Shown: in pieces, positions 20,841-30,302 of the stretch
Position numbering within the stretch: position 1 is the first letter of the stretch
How the letters are laid out: every line of letters starts with the position of its first letter
Origin: CAJBLF01 sp041663325
GTDB taxonomy: Bacteria > Patescibacteriota > Gracilibacteria > Absconditabacterales > Absconditicoccaceae
NCBI GenBank assembly: GCA_041663325.1
Contig: JBAZRN010000011.1
Coordinates: 1 to 37,691, forward strand
DNA length: 37,691 bases
Direction of reading: 5' to 3'
Made by a program: the position numbers and the translations under genes
Notes under the pieces: generated by a model
Told to the model about the DNA's origin: nothing
Seen by the model: the letters and a program-made list of their open reading frames with translations, nothing else
Database searches by the model: none

Positions 20841-20887
20841 ATTTTAGAGGGACTTTTTGCTAAGTAAATCACTCGAGATATTGCTAC

Positions 20888-20915
20888 TTGACTTTATTTG
20901 TTAGATATGTATAAG
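20888..20915 (+). promoter_or_regulatory. Promoter of the GT2 gene
   Basis: TTGACT and TATAAG are 16 bases apart, 28 bp upstream of the ATG at 20944. Confidence 0.55.
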
Positions 20916-20943
20916 AAGTTGTTTTTGTTTTCTATTTTTATCT

Positions 20944-21828
20944 ATGGACTCAAAAAATACTCCTTTAGTCTCTGTTGTTATGCCAAGCTATAATGGAAGT
21001 AAATTTATCCATACGGCTCTTTTTTCTGCGCTTGAACAAAAATATACAAATATGGAATGTATTGTGATAGATGATGGCTCTACTGACAATACCAAAGAAA
21101 TTGTTGCATCCATCCAAAAGCAAGACCAGAGAGTTAAATTAGTTCAGAACACTACAAATCAATGAATAGCAAAAACACTCAACAAATGATTGTCTGTTGC
21201 TCAAGGAAAATACATTGCGATTTTGGATCAAGATGACAGATGGATTGATGAATATAAGACACATAAACAAGTTGCATTTTTAGAAGCGTATCCAAAAATA
21301 AGTTTTGTCTGAACAAACGGCATTATCAAAAACAACAAAGAAGGATATTATTATTCTAACTTGCCACAAACGGATGAGCAGCTAAAGAACAGTATTTTAT
21401 GACAATGTCCATTTATGCATTCTTCCATTATGTATAAAAAAGAGATATATGATACGATATGAGGATACCCAGAAGATATTATATATAACTCAGATCATGC
21501 ATATTGGTTGAAGGCTGGTGAAAACTTTAAATTTGCAAACTTGCCTGATTATACTCTGCTTTATGATACAAATGCTCAGAATGTCTGTTATGCTCATTAT
21601 ACAGCACAAACAAAAGAAGGATTATTGCTTCTGCTCAAATATCGTGGAAAGTATCCGAATTTCGTTAGATGAATAAAAAATATCGTTTTTACTACACTAT
21701 CTACATATCTCTCTAAACATTATCCGAACACAAGAAAATACATCAGAAAAATATGTTTTAAGCCTGAGGCTCTGTCTCTCGATAGTCAAACAGATATTTT
21801 CCAAACACATCAATCGCCAACTCCATAG
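20944..21828 (+). CDS. Family 2 glycosyltransferase
   Basis: A 294-residue cytoplasmic or membrane-associated inverting glycosyltransferase of the GT-A fold. The order of motifs is standard: VSVVMPSYNGSKFI (N-terminal strand), VIDDGSTD at 41-48 (nucleotide-sugar binding), GKYIAILDQDDRW at 88-100 (DxD metal site) and SDHAYWLKAG, the usual acidic catalytic region. There is no clear membrane segment. Donor and acceptor cannot be told. Several glycines, including one in the loop GQCPFM, are TGA. It is transcribed divergently from the adjacent surface cassette and could supply sugars for surface polymers or glycoproteins, an inference from position. Confidence 0.93.
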
Positions 21829-21871
21829 TTTTATAAGGATTGAAGACCAAAAATAATTTTTTTATTTTCTC

Positions 21872-21899
21872 TTGATTTTTTACGTAGCATCATTATACA
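21872..21899 (+). promoter_or_regulatory. Possible promoter of dnaK
   Basis: TTGATT and TATACA are 16 bases apart, about 150 bp before the dnaK ATG. The rest of the 220-bp spacer is AT-rich. No CIRCE element (HrcA site) was found in it. Confidence 0.4.
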
Positions 21900-22048
21900 C
21901 TACGTGCTATATTTTTTAAATCAATTAAACGATTAACCTATTACGGATTAACGAAGTGCGGATTAAAAGACAGAAACTTTACAATACGTAATCCGAAATT
22001 CGCAATCATTTAATCAATCAATCTTTTTAGTTTTTAAACAATAAAACA

Positions 22049-23944
22049 ATGGCAAAAATTATCGGAATCGATCTCGGAACAACCAACTCTTGCGTATCCT
22101 ACATGTTGGGTGACAAATCTGAAGTCATCGCAAACGCTGAAGGGAAAAGAACGACACCTTCTGTCGTGTATATCAAAGGAGATGAATTGCTCGTCGGAGA
22201 TCTTGCAAAAAGAAAGGCTATTTTAGAGCCAAAAAATGTTATCTACGAGGTAAAGAGATTTATCGGTAGAAAATATTCTGAAGTGATCGGAAAAGAAAAT
22301 CTTCCGTATGAAATCAAAGAATCCAAAGATGGAGGCGTGCTTATCGTTATCGATAAAAAAGAATATAAACCTGAACAAATTTCGGCGTTCATTCTCCAAA
22401 AATTAAAAGAAGACGCAGAAAAATTCCTCGGGACTCCTATCACGCAAGCGGTTATCACCACACCAGCATATTTCAATGATTCACAAAGAAACGCTACCAA
22501 AGCTTCTGGAGAAATCGCTGGTTTGAAAGTTGAAAGAATCATCAACGAACCGACAGCCGCTTCATTAGCCTATGGAGAAGGGAAAAATAAAGATGAAAAA
22601 ATAGTTGTTTTCGATCTCGGTTGAGGAACATTTGATGTGACTATTCTTGAAATCGGATCTGAATGAACATTTCAAGTTCTTTCCACATCGGGAGATACAC
22701 ATCTCGGAGGGGCAGATTTTGATCATATCATTATCAATTATTTAGTTGATTCATTTAAGAAAAAAGAGGGCATCGATCTCACCAAAAACGCTATGGCGAT
22801 GCAGAGAGTAAAGAACGAGGCTGAAGCTGCAAAACATCAATTGTCTCAGACAGAAAGAGTGGATATTTCTATTCCATTCATCATTACTGGTGAAGATGGT
22901 TTGCCAAGAAATATGGAAGAATCGCTTACGAGAGCTCAGTTTGAAAATATGTGTAAAAGTCTTTTCGAGAGATGTAAAAAACCATGTCTTCAAGCGCTTG
23001 AAGATTCTAAACTCAAGAAGAGCGATCTCAATCAAGTTATCTTAGTTTGATGATCTACAAGAATGCCAGCAGTGCTTAAATTGGTAAAAGATATTTTCGG
23101 TATCGAGCCAAAAGCCACCGTCAACCCTGACGAATCTGTCGCGCAAGGAGCGGCTATCCAATGAGGTATTATCCAAGGAGATGTGAAAGATATTTTACTT
23201 CTTGACGTTACTCCATTGAGTTTAGCAGTTGAAGTAGAAGGTGGATTAGCTCATGTGATGATTGCAAGAAATACGACCATCCCTGCGAAGAAAGAAAATA
23301 CATTCACGACAGCAGCAGACAATCAGACTGCAGTAACCGTGCACGTAACCCAAGGAGAAAGACAATTCGCAAGAGACAACAAAGATCTCTGAATGTTCAA
23401 CCTCGAATGAATTCCTATGATGAGAAGAGGACAACCTCAGATCGAAGTGACTTTCGATATCGATGCAAATGGAATTTTAAATGTCACCGCAAAAGAAAAA
23501 TCTACCGGCAAAGAACAGTCAGTAAAAATTCAGTGATCCACAAATATTTCTGATGCTGACATCACTAAAGCCAAAGCTGAAGCTGAAAATTTTGCTGAAG
23601 AAGATAGAAAGAGAAGAGAAGTTGTAGAGTCAAAAAATAGATTGGAGGCGCTTGTATATCAAATGGAAACCATGATTGCTGAGCAGAAGGACAAGATACC
23701 AGATGAAGATAAAGAGAAAGTAAATAAGCTTATCGCTGATGCAAAAGCTATCAAAGACAAAGAAGAGGTAGCCAAAGAAGAGATTGACGCAGAGATCGAT
23801 AGAGTCCAAAAAGAATTCGCTGAATTGTATAACAAGTATCAAGCTGCTCCGCAACAAGGAACGCCAAATCCTGATTCAGAATTGGAGAAAGGAAAAGAAG
23901 GAGGTGCTGTCGAGGGTGAGGTTATTGATGCAGACGCTAAGTAG
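22049..23944 (+). CDS. dnaK: Chaperone DnaK (Hsp70)
   Basis: ATP-dependent protein-folding chaperone of 631 residues, full length for the family. The nucleotide-binding domain starts with IIGIDLGTTNSCVS, continues with the second phosphate loop DLGGGTFDVTIL (about 190-201), and has VGGSTRMPAV near 334. The substrate-binding domain has DVTPLSLAVEVEGG near 390 and ends in a lid plus an acidic tail (EGEVIDADAK). Eight of about 47 glycines are TGA, including invariant positions in both ATP-binding loops. These are the best proof of the UGA-Gly code here. No grpE or dnaJ lies next to it. A terminator follows about 75 bp downstream. Confidence 0.98.
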
Positions 23945-24020
23945 TCATTTCGAACGATAGTGAGAAATCCTAATGATATCTATGATTTCTCTTCATTACA
24001 TTCGTCGAAAAGACAAAAAG

Positions 24021-24047
24021 ACCACTCCATCACGAAGTGGTTTTTTT
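24021..24047 (+). terminator. Terminator of dnaK
   Basis: ACCACT and AGTGGT arms with a nine-base loop are followed by seven T. Confidence 0.8.
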
Positions 24048-24068
24048 ATTGTTTTAAGATGTTAATTT

Positions 24069-24726
24069 CTAATTTAGTTTTAGATATAATTCTATCTCTT
24101 TTGATCTTTTCTGAAAAGCTTCCAATAGATTTCAAAAGGCAGGATTCTCTAAGAAAGTTTCGTGATTTCTTAGCATAAATCTATAAAGCAATAAGACATC
24201 TCTTCCTGAAATAAAATTAGCGTATTTCGTCAAATCATCTTTTTCCTCAGATAATGATTTAGAAATCTCTTGTTGCAGATTTTCTATTTTTTGTCATGAG
24301 TATTGTCCAAGAGGCATTTTTTGCTCATCATGNNNNNNNNNNATGTAGTTGCTTTATAAGTCTTAGCGATGAACTATTATATTTAAAATTTTCTGCATCA
24401 GACTGTAGCTTCATATTGTTTTCAAAATTTGAATATTTTCTACTAAATTCATTACGTATTAATGGATCAATTTTTTCTTGTTTATTAAGGTTATTTTGAT
24501 TTTTTTCCAATTTTTCTAGCTTTTTTAAAGTATTGTCGATGCTAGAAGTATCAATCTTTTCTATTCTTTTCTCTGGTTCTCTTGGTATGATGACTGGTTT
24601 TTCTAAACCCAAAATATCCTTAACCCTGTCCCCGATAAGAAGTCAGGTGAGTTTCATTTTGTTTCGAGTATTAGATCTTTTTTTCTTTGGGGCTTCAATA
24701 AGTGATGATTGTTCCTCTGTTACCAT
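24069..24726 (-). CDS. Coiled-coil hypothetical protein interrupted by a scaffold gap
   Basis: The 5' part (24726 to the gap) encodes MVTEEQSSLIEAPKKKRSNT, then a Lys/Glu/Asn-rich coiled-coil stretch (LKKLEKLEKNQNNLNKQEK). Beyond the ten N the other side reads openly in a different register: QKIENLQQEISKSLSEEKDD, then LLLYRFMLRNHETFLENP, to a TAG at 24069. Because the gap length is arbitrary, the register change means little, and I treat both sides as one gene of unknown exact length. No signal peptide or catalytic motif was found. Its function is unknown; a structural or nucleoid-type role is possible given the charge. It has a near-perfect promoter of its own. Confidence 0.7.
24333..24342. 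other. Assembly gap (10 N)
   Basis: Ten consecutive N inside the coiled-coil gene. The real distance between the flanks is unknown. Confidence 0.99.
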
Positions 24727-24762
24727 GATAGTAGATTACTGAATAAATGGATTTATATGATA

Positions 24763-24790
24763 ATTATACTCGGAAATATTTTTTTGTCAA
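24763..24790 (-). promoter_or_regulatory. Consensus promoter of the coiled-coil gene
   Basis: On the minus strand TTGACA and TATAAT are 16 bases apart, both perfect, about 40 bp before the ATG at 24726. Confidence 0.8.
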
Positions 24791-24812
24791 ATTTTAGATT
24801 GTATGGAAAAAC

Positions 24813-24837
24813 CCACCCTCTCTCGGGTGGTTTTTTT
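24813..24837 (+). terminator. Terminator-like hairpin between divergent genes
   Basis: CCACCC and GGGTGG arms with a six-base loop are followed by seven T. Oddly it lies upstream of both flanking genes. It may end antisense transcription or be a relic of a lost gene. Confidence 0.6.
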
Positions 24838-24899
24838 CTTTTTGACAAAAGAGCAGGGAAAACTATCAGTAGCTAATTATTTTAATTTTTTTTAAAACA

Positions 24900-25019
24900 G
24901 CAAACCCCCTCATTCCCCCTTAACCCCGGCACCCCGAGGGCAGGCAGGGGGACTAAATGGAAAAATATTTTAAAAAAAATCCTTTAGCCTCCCTGTCAAG
25001 GGAGGTCTGGAGGGTTTGC
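24900..25019. repeat. GC-rich palindromic repeat, complete solo copy (MITE-like)
   Basis: A 120-bp element with perfect 8-bp terminal inverted repeats (GCAAACCC and GGGTTTGC). The inner part is extended imperfect inverted repeats of C/G runs. A core reading CCCCGGCA, then CCGAGGGCAGGCAGG, is shared with the copies at 29721 and 30189. It stands out sharply from the AT-rich surroundings and is followed by A/T-rich low-complexity sequence, as at the 30-kb copy. Confidence 0.8.
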
Positions 25020-25079
25020 TAAAAATTAAAGTAAAATAAATAAAATTAAAATAAGTTTTAAAAAATTACTTCGATTTCT

Positions 25080-25643
25080 ATGGACTTCCAAGTACTCACC
25101 TTCATCAATCACTTCTGACATGGGACATGATTAGACTCATTTTCACGGTTCATAAGCCGACGTCGATCGATGGCAATTATTCGAACAATAGTAATTTCTC
25201 TTGTTGTGATTCTAAAAAAGAAATATCGAAAATATATGTTGCTGTGTTTTGTTTTCTCAGCAGGATTGTTTTATTTAGTCTCTGAAATTGGCTTCAAAAC
25301 TTTACTCGTACAAGAGATAGGAATCAGATCAAGACCATACATCACTCATGCAAACACGATCAAACCTATCGGGAAACATTATTCAGATTCATCATTTCCT
25401 TCAAGTCATGTAGCACTGACGGTAGCTATGATTACGGTATTAATTATTTTATTCCCTGTGGTACGACCGTATGCAATCCTCTATGCACTGCTTATGGCAT
25501 GGAGCAGAATGTATAACGGTATGCACTACCCAAGCGATATTTTTGTATGAACGATTATTTGAATCGGATGCGGATGGTTAGGAGTAGTGCTGAGTAAAAA
25601 AGTCTTTAGATTAAAAAAGTTTCCTTTTGACAATAGAGATTAA
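25080..25643 (+). CDS. PAP2-family membrane phosphatase
   Basis: A 187-residue integral membrane phosphatase of the type-2 phosphatidic acid phosphatase superfamily. It hydrolyses lipid phosphates such as undecaprenyl diphosphate or phosphatidic acid at the outer membrane face. The three family motifs are present in order: KTLLVQEIGIRSRP (motif 1), FPSSHVA (motif 2, normally PSGH) and SRMYNGMHYPSD (motif 3 with catalytic His and Asp). Four membrane segments are visible. Gly codons include TGA in the early stretch and just after motif 3. In undecaprenyl recycling it would support wall or surface-glycan synthesis; this is a family-based guess. It stands 61 bp after the palindromic repeat. Confidence 0.9.
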
Positions 25644-25670
25644 AAAACTATCACTATAGAAGTTTTTTTT
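25642..25670 (+). terminator. Weak terminator after the PAP2 gene
   Basis: AAAAAACT and AGTTTTTT arms with an eleven-base loop, then further T. The stem is A/T-rich, so the call is tentative. Confidence 0.45.
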
Positions 25671-25689
25671 ATTTTTTTACTATCATGGT

Positions 25690-25962
25690 ATGATCAATCA
25701 AAAAAAATTCGCTCTCTTGATGTGAATCCTTATTGGTGGCATGCATTTTCTTTGGGCGTTGTGCGTAGCTATTGTGCCTACAACATTGCAAAGTTTTCTT
25801 AACTGGATCTTTGGGTTACACTTTATCCAACCCGTCCGAATCATTACGCAATTTAACCTTGGGAAAATGATTATTCTTGTCATTTTTACTTTTATTGTAG
25901 GATGTATAGTAGGACGACTTATCGGTCTTATCCTCAATAGCGTAATGATCAAGAAAAAGTAA
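25690..25962 (+). CDS. Small membrane protein (90 aa)
   Basis: A 90-residue protein with two hydrophobic segments (about 8-30 and 58-82, MIILVIFTFIVGCIVG). The loop between them reads FGLHFIQPVRIITQF. It resembles small two-segment proteins common in candidate-phyla bacteria (DUF5676-like), but I would not assign a function. The ATG at 25690 adds a basic N-terminus and a TGA-free reading to the hydrophobic start. A strong terminator follows. Confidence 0.75.
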
Positions 25963-26000
25963 GTTTTTTTAAAAAATTTTAAAAATCACTTCCTCACGAG

Positions 26001-26032
26001 CCTGTCCCGGTCACAACCGGGAAGGTTTTTTT
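26001..26032 (+). terminator. Terminator of the 25.7-kb membrane gene
   Basis: CCCGGT and ACCGGG arms with a four-base loop, extended by CCT and AGG, followed by TTTTTTTC. Confidence 0.88.
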
Positions 26033-26035
26033 CTT

Positions 26036-26065
26036 TTGACAAACAAAGGCAACAGAGTATATAGT
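26036..26065 (+). promoter_or_regulatory. Promoter of the 26.1-kb membrane gene
   Basis: TTGACA and TATAGT are 18 bases apart, about 40 bp before the ATG at 26106. Confidence 0.6.
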
Positions 26066-26105
26066 ATTTGTTTTCAATATATATTTTACTAGAGAAAACT
26101 TTGCT

Positions 26106-27173
26106 ATGAAATTATCTGTCGGGAAAAATATTTGGAATATTTGTTCAAAATTATTAACCATCGCTTTTTGGATGTTTTTTATTTTGGTCATTATACTATG
26201 GTTATTGATTATTAAACAAGCAAATCTTGATTTTTCAGAGTCTTGTATTTTTCTTGTAATTTTATGCTCGGTATATTCGTTTTTATCTATTTTCGCATTA
26301 TCTTGGCGAACCATGATAGTGGCGGCATTTTTCTATTTTATTTGCGGTCAACAACTTATTCCTTTTCTGATAACGGGTATAATCAATAGTAATTTCATTC
26401 GATCATTGCCTAGTTTTATCAACAATATCGTAGGTTTCACTGTTCAAGGGAGGGTTATTGATTTTATATTTTGGTCAGGTTTTATTTTGTCCGTCCTGTT
26501 TGTGGTTTCCAAAATACAACACAAGATATTGTTATTATTAGCAAAACATAACGTTGGATTTGCTTTAGAAATTATCGAAAAAGAAAAGGCGAAATTAATG
26601 GAAAAGAAAAAAAAATATTTAGAAGCGCAAGCAAATCTTAAACCAATTTCTGGAAAACAGAAAGTAATTATAAGTATCGTCTGTATTCTATTAGTTGGTC
26701 TGATTTCTTCATCACCATTTTTATTTGAAAAATGGCAAAACAGAAACTATCCAATTCTCTGGGAACAAAGCTTTTCTGGTACAGTAATTTGGCTACAAGA
26801 CTGTCAAAAATGCGGAAAAAAATGAACTTTGGTCTCAGGCAATGCACAATTAGGTAAACCGATGATAGCAAATTTTTCTCTGCAAGGGACAGATAAAAAG
26901 ATGATTTTAGATGTAAAACTTATGGCACAACCAAGAATAAATCCAGAATTTTCTTTGGAAATAGCATTGAAAAATCCGAACAAAAAGACAGTTCTTTATG
27001 TCGGTAAGGAAGAGCTTTTTAAAGGAGATTTTTCTGATCCAGGAGGACCGTTTCAGAAGAGATTCAATTTTACTGCTGACAAAGCAGGAGAATATACCCT
27101 TAAAATTATCCCACATTCCTATGGCATTTTTGATCTCCAAGTTGTAATTCGCGATATAGTCGAAAATAAATAA
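26106..27173 (+). CDS. Multi-span membrane protein with C-terminal beta domain (355 aa)
   Basis: A 355-residue membrane protein. Four or five hydrophobic segments lie in residues 15-140, a basic cytoplasmic linker at about 150-182 (EKEKAKLMEKKKKYLEA), and another segment at about 187-205. A likely extracytoplasmic beta-rich domain of about 130 residues follows (from SGTVIWLQDCQKCGKK, then GDFSDPGGPFQKRFNF and KAGEYTLKIIPHSYG). The last part resembles emp24/GOLD-like or carbohydrate-binding jelly-roll domains only in general style. Only one glycine, at 26823, is TGA. No function can be assigned. Confidence 0.8.
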
Positions 27174-27231
27174 AAAACTCCTACGATACATAGGGATGAA
27201 TTTATCTAACGTAATTATAAAATTTTTTTTT

Positions 27232-27258
27232 AAAAAAACTCCGGTAAAAAACCGGAGT
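27232..27258 (-). terminator. Terminator of the KAS III gene
   Basis: Perfect 8-bp arms ACTCCGGT and ACCGGAGT with a five-base loop are followed by seven T on the minus strand. Confidence 0.88.
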
Positions 27259-27278
27259 AATATATTGTAATGTGTGAC

Positions 27279-28355
27279 TTATGGCATTCTATATACCATT
27301 GCATTGATGTTCATACCTGCACCTAGAGAAACCTTGATAATATTATCACCGCTTTTTACTTTGTGTTCAGGTAGTTTATTGTGAACCAAAAGATCAAGCA
27401 AGGTAGGGATGGTAGCCACTGATGAGTTTCCCAATTCATGGATGGTCATAGGCATGATATCATAAGGGATATTTTTAATCCCATACAATTTGCACACCTC
27501 TTGGAGTATAGCATAATCCATTTTGGCATTTGCCTGATGAATAAGTAGTTTGGAAACATCGCTCAGATGTAGACCTGCTTTATCCAAAGATTCCTTCACT
27601 ACTTCAGGAACATAACGCAATGCATATTTATATAAAGCGTTACCATTCATTTTGAGAAATAGGTCATTACCAGGATAGTTCGGATTATAAGATGAACCCA
27701 TCCAAAGAAGTTTAGAATGATCGATGGTGTCAGATCTCACCGCATGAGATAAAATCCCGATAGGACGATCAAAATAAGCTGCTTTCACAATAACCGCACC
27801 TGCGCCATCAGCATAAATCATGGAATCCCTATCATGCGGATCAGAAATCCGCGATAATGTTTCATTGCCTATTACAAGAACATGCTGTACTTCCCCTGAA
27901 TGTATAAGATAGTCTGCTTGGATCACGCCCTGCAGCCAGCCAGGACATCCAAAGGGAAGGTCGTGAGCGACACATTTGGGATTTTTTATCCCTAATTTGT
28001 TTTTGATGCGCGCTGCCAGACTAGGAACAAAATCTGATCTTCTGTTGTTGATTTTCACGTCACCGAAATTATGAGCGACTATGATGTAATCCAGATTTTC
28101 AGGGTTCAAACCAGAATCTTTCAATGCTTTCTGAGCCGCAAAGAATCCTATATCCGAAGCAACCAAATTATCATCAACATACCTACGGGTATTGATTCCT
28201 GTAATCTCTTGAAACTTACGAATAATCTCCTCATTTGATTGAGGGAGAAGAATTCCATTGGAATCATAAAATTGATGATTCATGAAGTTCGAATTCGGAA
28301 CAATCTTTTCAGGAATGTATGATCCTGTACCGGTAATAATTGAATAAGTTCTCAT
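27279..28355 (-). CDS. fabH: 3-oxoacyl-ACP synthase III (KAS III, FabH-like)
   Basis: A 358-residue thiolase-fold condensing enzyme. In fatty-acid synthesis FabH joins acetyl-CoA with malonyl-ACP; relatives make other beta-keto products. The catalytic triad is intact: Cys137 in FGCPGW, His273 in LIHQANAKM and Asn310 in ELGNSSVATIP. Length is slightly above the 320 residues usual for FabH, with an insertion around 25-45. All 25 glycines use GGN codons and none is TGA, unlike neighbouring genes, which hints at acquisition from a standard-code donor. No other fatty-acid gene is near, and candidate-phyla genomes often lack that pathway, so the substrate is uncertain. It has its own promoter and terminator. 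Confidence 0.92.
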   Translation of the reverse strand: MRTYSIITGTGSYIPEKIVPNSNFMNHQFYDSNGILLPQSNEEIIRKFQEITGINTRRYVDDNLVASDIGFFAAQKALKDSGLNPENLDYIIVAHNFGDVKINNRRSDFVPSLAARIKNKLGIKNPKCVAHDLPFGCPGWLQGVIQADYLIHSGEVQHVLVIGNETLSRISDPHDRDSMIYADGAGAVIVKAAYFDRPIGILSHAVRSDTIDHSKLLWMGSSYNPNYPGNDLFLKMNGNALYKYALRYVPEVVKESLDKAGLHLSDVSKLLIHQANAKMDYAILQEVCKLYGIKNIPYDIMPMTIHELGNSSVATIPTLLDLLVHNKLPEHKVKSGDNIIKVSLGAGMNINAMVYRMP

Positions 28356-28403
28356 ATGGTTTATTTTATTTTTTGTTTGTTTAGATTTTTATTTTAGAAC
28401 ATA

Positions 28404-28431
28404 AAAATACCCTTTTAATACAAAAAGTCAA
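28404..28431 (-). promoter_or_regulatory. Promoter of the KAS III gene
   Basis: On the minus strand TTGACT and TATTTT are 16 bases apart, about 50 bp before the ATG at 28355. Confidence 0.5.
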
Positions 28432-28553
28432 GTAAGTTTTTCGGATAGAAATCAGGAAAAAAATCAATACAAATTCCATTAAGAATTAAAATCACCTATG
28501 GTAATTATTAAAAGCTTCGCCTATTAAAAATTATGGAAGTTTTTTACTCAAAT

Positions 28554-28581
28554 TCTTAATCCTTAATCCTTAATCCTTAAT
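28554..28581. repeat. Four tandem 7-bp repeats (CCTTAAT)
   Basis: The unit CCTTAAT occurs almost four times immediately before the methyltransferase gene. A slippage-prone repeat this near a start codon could vary in length between strains. Confidence 0.8.
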
Positions 28582-28589
28582 TATATTTC

Positions 28590-29705
28590 ATGAATTTTGT
28601 CATCACCTGCGCTGCAGGATTAGAATCCATTCTCAAAAAAGAAATAGAGATCGCCGGATATAAAGTGATTGGTTCGTGACCAACACTCGTACGTTTCCAG
28701 GGAGATCTTTCTGCGGTTGCCAAAATAAATCTTCGATCGAGAGTCTGAAATAAATTGTTTCTCGAATTAGAACAACATATAACTTCTGATTTTAATCAGC
28801 TTTTTGACTTGGTTTCTACGATCGACTGGAAGATGTACGTCCAGGGAAATCCTATCATCGTCACTGCTGCGAGCAAGAAATCAAAGTTGACAAGTACGCC
28901 TACTATTCAGAGCATAACCAAAAAAGCGATTGTAAAAAAAATTCTCAACGGCAAAGAATGACAGCTTCCAGAAGATTATAACAAAGAAGCGATAGAAATT
29001 TTTGTCTTTATCGACAATGATATGTGCTCGATACTGCTCAACACAACCGGTGAATCGCTTCACAAGAGAGGCTACAAAAAAGCCACAGGAGAAGCGCCAA
29101 TCAACGAAGCATTAGCAGCGTGATTATTACTTCTTTCGTGACGAAAATTCAGCGAACCGCTTTATGATTTTTTCTGTGGAAGTGGAACGATAGTTATTGA
29201 AGCAGCATTACTCGCAAAAAATATCGCGCCAGGAATGCTGAGAAAATTCGCTTTCCAACAGTTCGGTCGATACGATCAGAAATTATTCACTGCAGAATTA
29301 GCTTCAGCGAAATCAAAGATGATGCTTACCAAAGAACACGACATCATCGCATCAGATATTGATCCCAATATGATCAGCATCGCGCAAGAAAACGCAAAAC
29401 ACGCTGGCGTAGAAAATTATATTCATTTTGAAACAAAAAATATTTCTGACTATATGGACGATCCAGAACTGGCATGAACGCTCGTCTCCAATCCGCCGTA
29501 CGGACTCAGGATGAATACCTACGATCTAGAGAAAATCTATTATACCATCACACAATTATTCACCAAACATCCAAAATTACACGGAGGCATTATCACTTCG
29601 TATGAAAAGTTTTTGCCTGAAGATAAATGATGAACACGGAAAAAATCTATGTTTATGAATGGAGGAGAAAGATGCTGGTTTTATAAAAAGACGTTGTTGA
29701 AGTAA
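28590..29705 (+). CDS. THUMP-domain class I rRNA methyltransferase (RlmL/YpsC-like)
   Basis: A 371-residue SAM-dependent RNA methyltransferase of the RlmL N-terminal/YpsC/Trm14 family, which makes N2-methylguanosine in 23S rRNA or tRNA. The start MNFVITCAAGLESILKKEIE is typical of the family's ferredoxin-like plus THUMP part (1-160). The methyltransferase domain has LYDFFCGSGTIVIEAAL (SAM loop, about 190-206), SDIDPNMISIAQENA near 260 and the catalytic motif NPPYG near 308, characteristic of guanine-N2 enzymes. Eight glycines are TGA. The exact target position cannot be told. It is followed by palindromic repeats and a DUF559 gene, then by rlmN, another 23S rRNA methyltransferase. Confidence 0.9.
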
Positions 29706-29720
29706 TTAATAAAAAAACAA

Positions 29721-29774
29721 GCAAACCCTCCCTTAACCCCGGCAATCCGAGGGCAGACAAGGCAGGAGCTAAGG
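29721..29774. repeat. Palindromic repeat, left arm only
   Basis: GCAAACCCTCCC followed by the shared core (CCCCGGCAATCCGAGGGCAG). It matches the left halves of the elements at 24900 and 30189, but no right arm follows; the DUF559 gene begins 26 bp beyond. Confidence 0.75.
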
Positions 29775-29800
29775 AAGATTTATATATTTGCTTAAAATAT

Positions 29801-30178
29801 ATGGATGAATATTGAATAAAATATAAATCGTACAATAGAAGTAATACGCCTTCTGCAAGAGAAATGAGAAAAAACCCCACCCCAGCTGAAGAAAAAATGT
29901 GGCAAGATATACTCAAACATAGGCCATGAGGATATAAATTTACAAGACAAAAACCTATATGATCATTTATATTAGATTTTTATTGTGCTAAGCTTTCATT
30001 GGCTATTGAACTTGATGGAGAGGTTCATAAAAAGAATAAAGAATATGATAAAAAAAGAACTTCTTTCTTGTTTTCAAAATGAATATCTGTCATAAGATAT
30101 TGGAATAATGAAGTTATAAAAAATACAGATAAAGTATATAAAGACTTACTAGATTATATAAGAGAAACAGAAAAATAA
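29801..30178 (+). CDS. DUF559-family endonuclease-like protein
   Basis: A 125-residue protein of the DUF559/Vsr-like PD-(D/E)XK group. The family pattern is clear: MRKNPTPAEEKMWQDIL, then GYKFTRQKPIGSFILDFYC, then LAIELDGEVHKK, and VIRYWNNEVIKN at the end. In this fold the acidic residues of LDFYC and IELDG and the basic Q-K pair act at the active site. DUF559 members are presumed nucleases of uncertain role; kinship to Vsr suggests mismatch or element-associated DNA cleavage. Gly codons include TGA at five positions. It lies between a left arm and a full copy of the GC-rich palindromic repeat, which may mark it as the protein-coding form of a mobile element. Confidence 0.88.
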
Positions 30179-30188
30179 ATTAAGACAA

Positions 30189-30302
30189 CAAACCCACCCT
30201 AACCCTCCCTTGACCCCAGCAATCCGAGGGCAGGCAGGGCGGGAACAAAGGAAAAATAAATCTTTCGATATAACCCCCTGTCAAGGGGGAATGGGGGTTT
30301 GC
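30189..30302. repeat. GC-rich palindromic repeat, complete copy
   Basis: A 114-bp element from CAAACCC to GGGTTTGC with inner CCCTCCCTTGACCCC and CCCCTGTCAAGGGGG arms and the shared GAGGGCAGGCAGG core. Same organisation as the 24900 copy. It follows the DUF559 stop by 10 bp. Confidence 0.8.

Noticed and set aside
21829..22048. CIRCE element upstream of dnaK
   Set aside because: No TTAGCACTC inverted repeat with nine-base spacing is present in the spacer.
22622..22624. TGA as Trp, selenocysteine or true stop
   Set aside because: The in-frame TGA codons fall at conserved glycines, far too often for selenocysteine, and Trp positions keep TGG.
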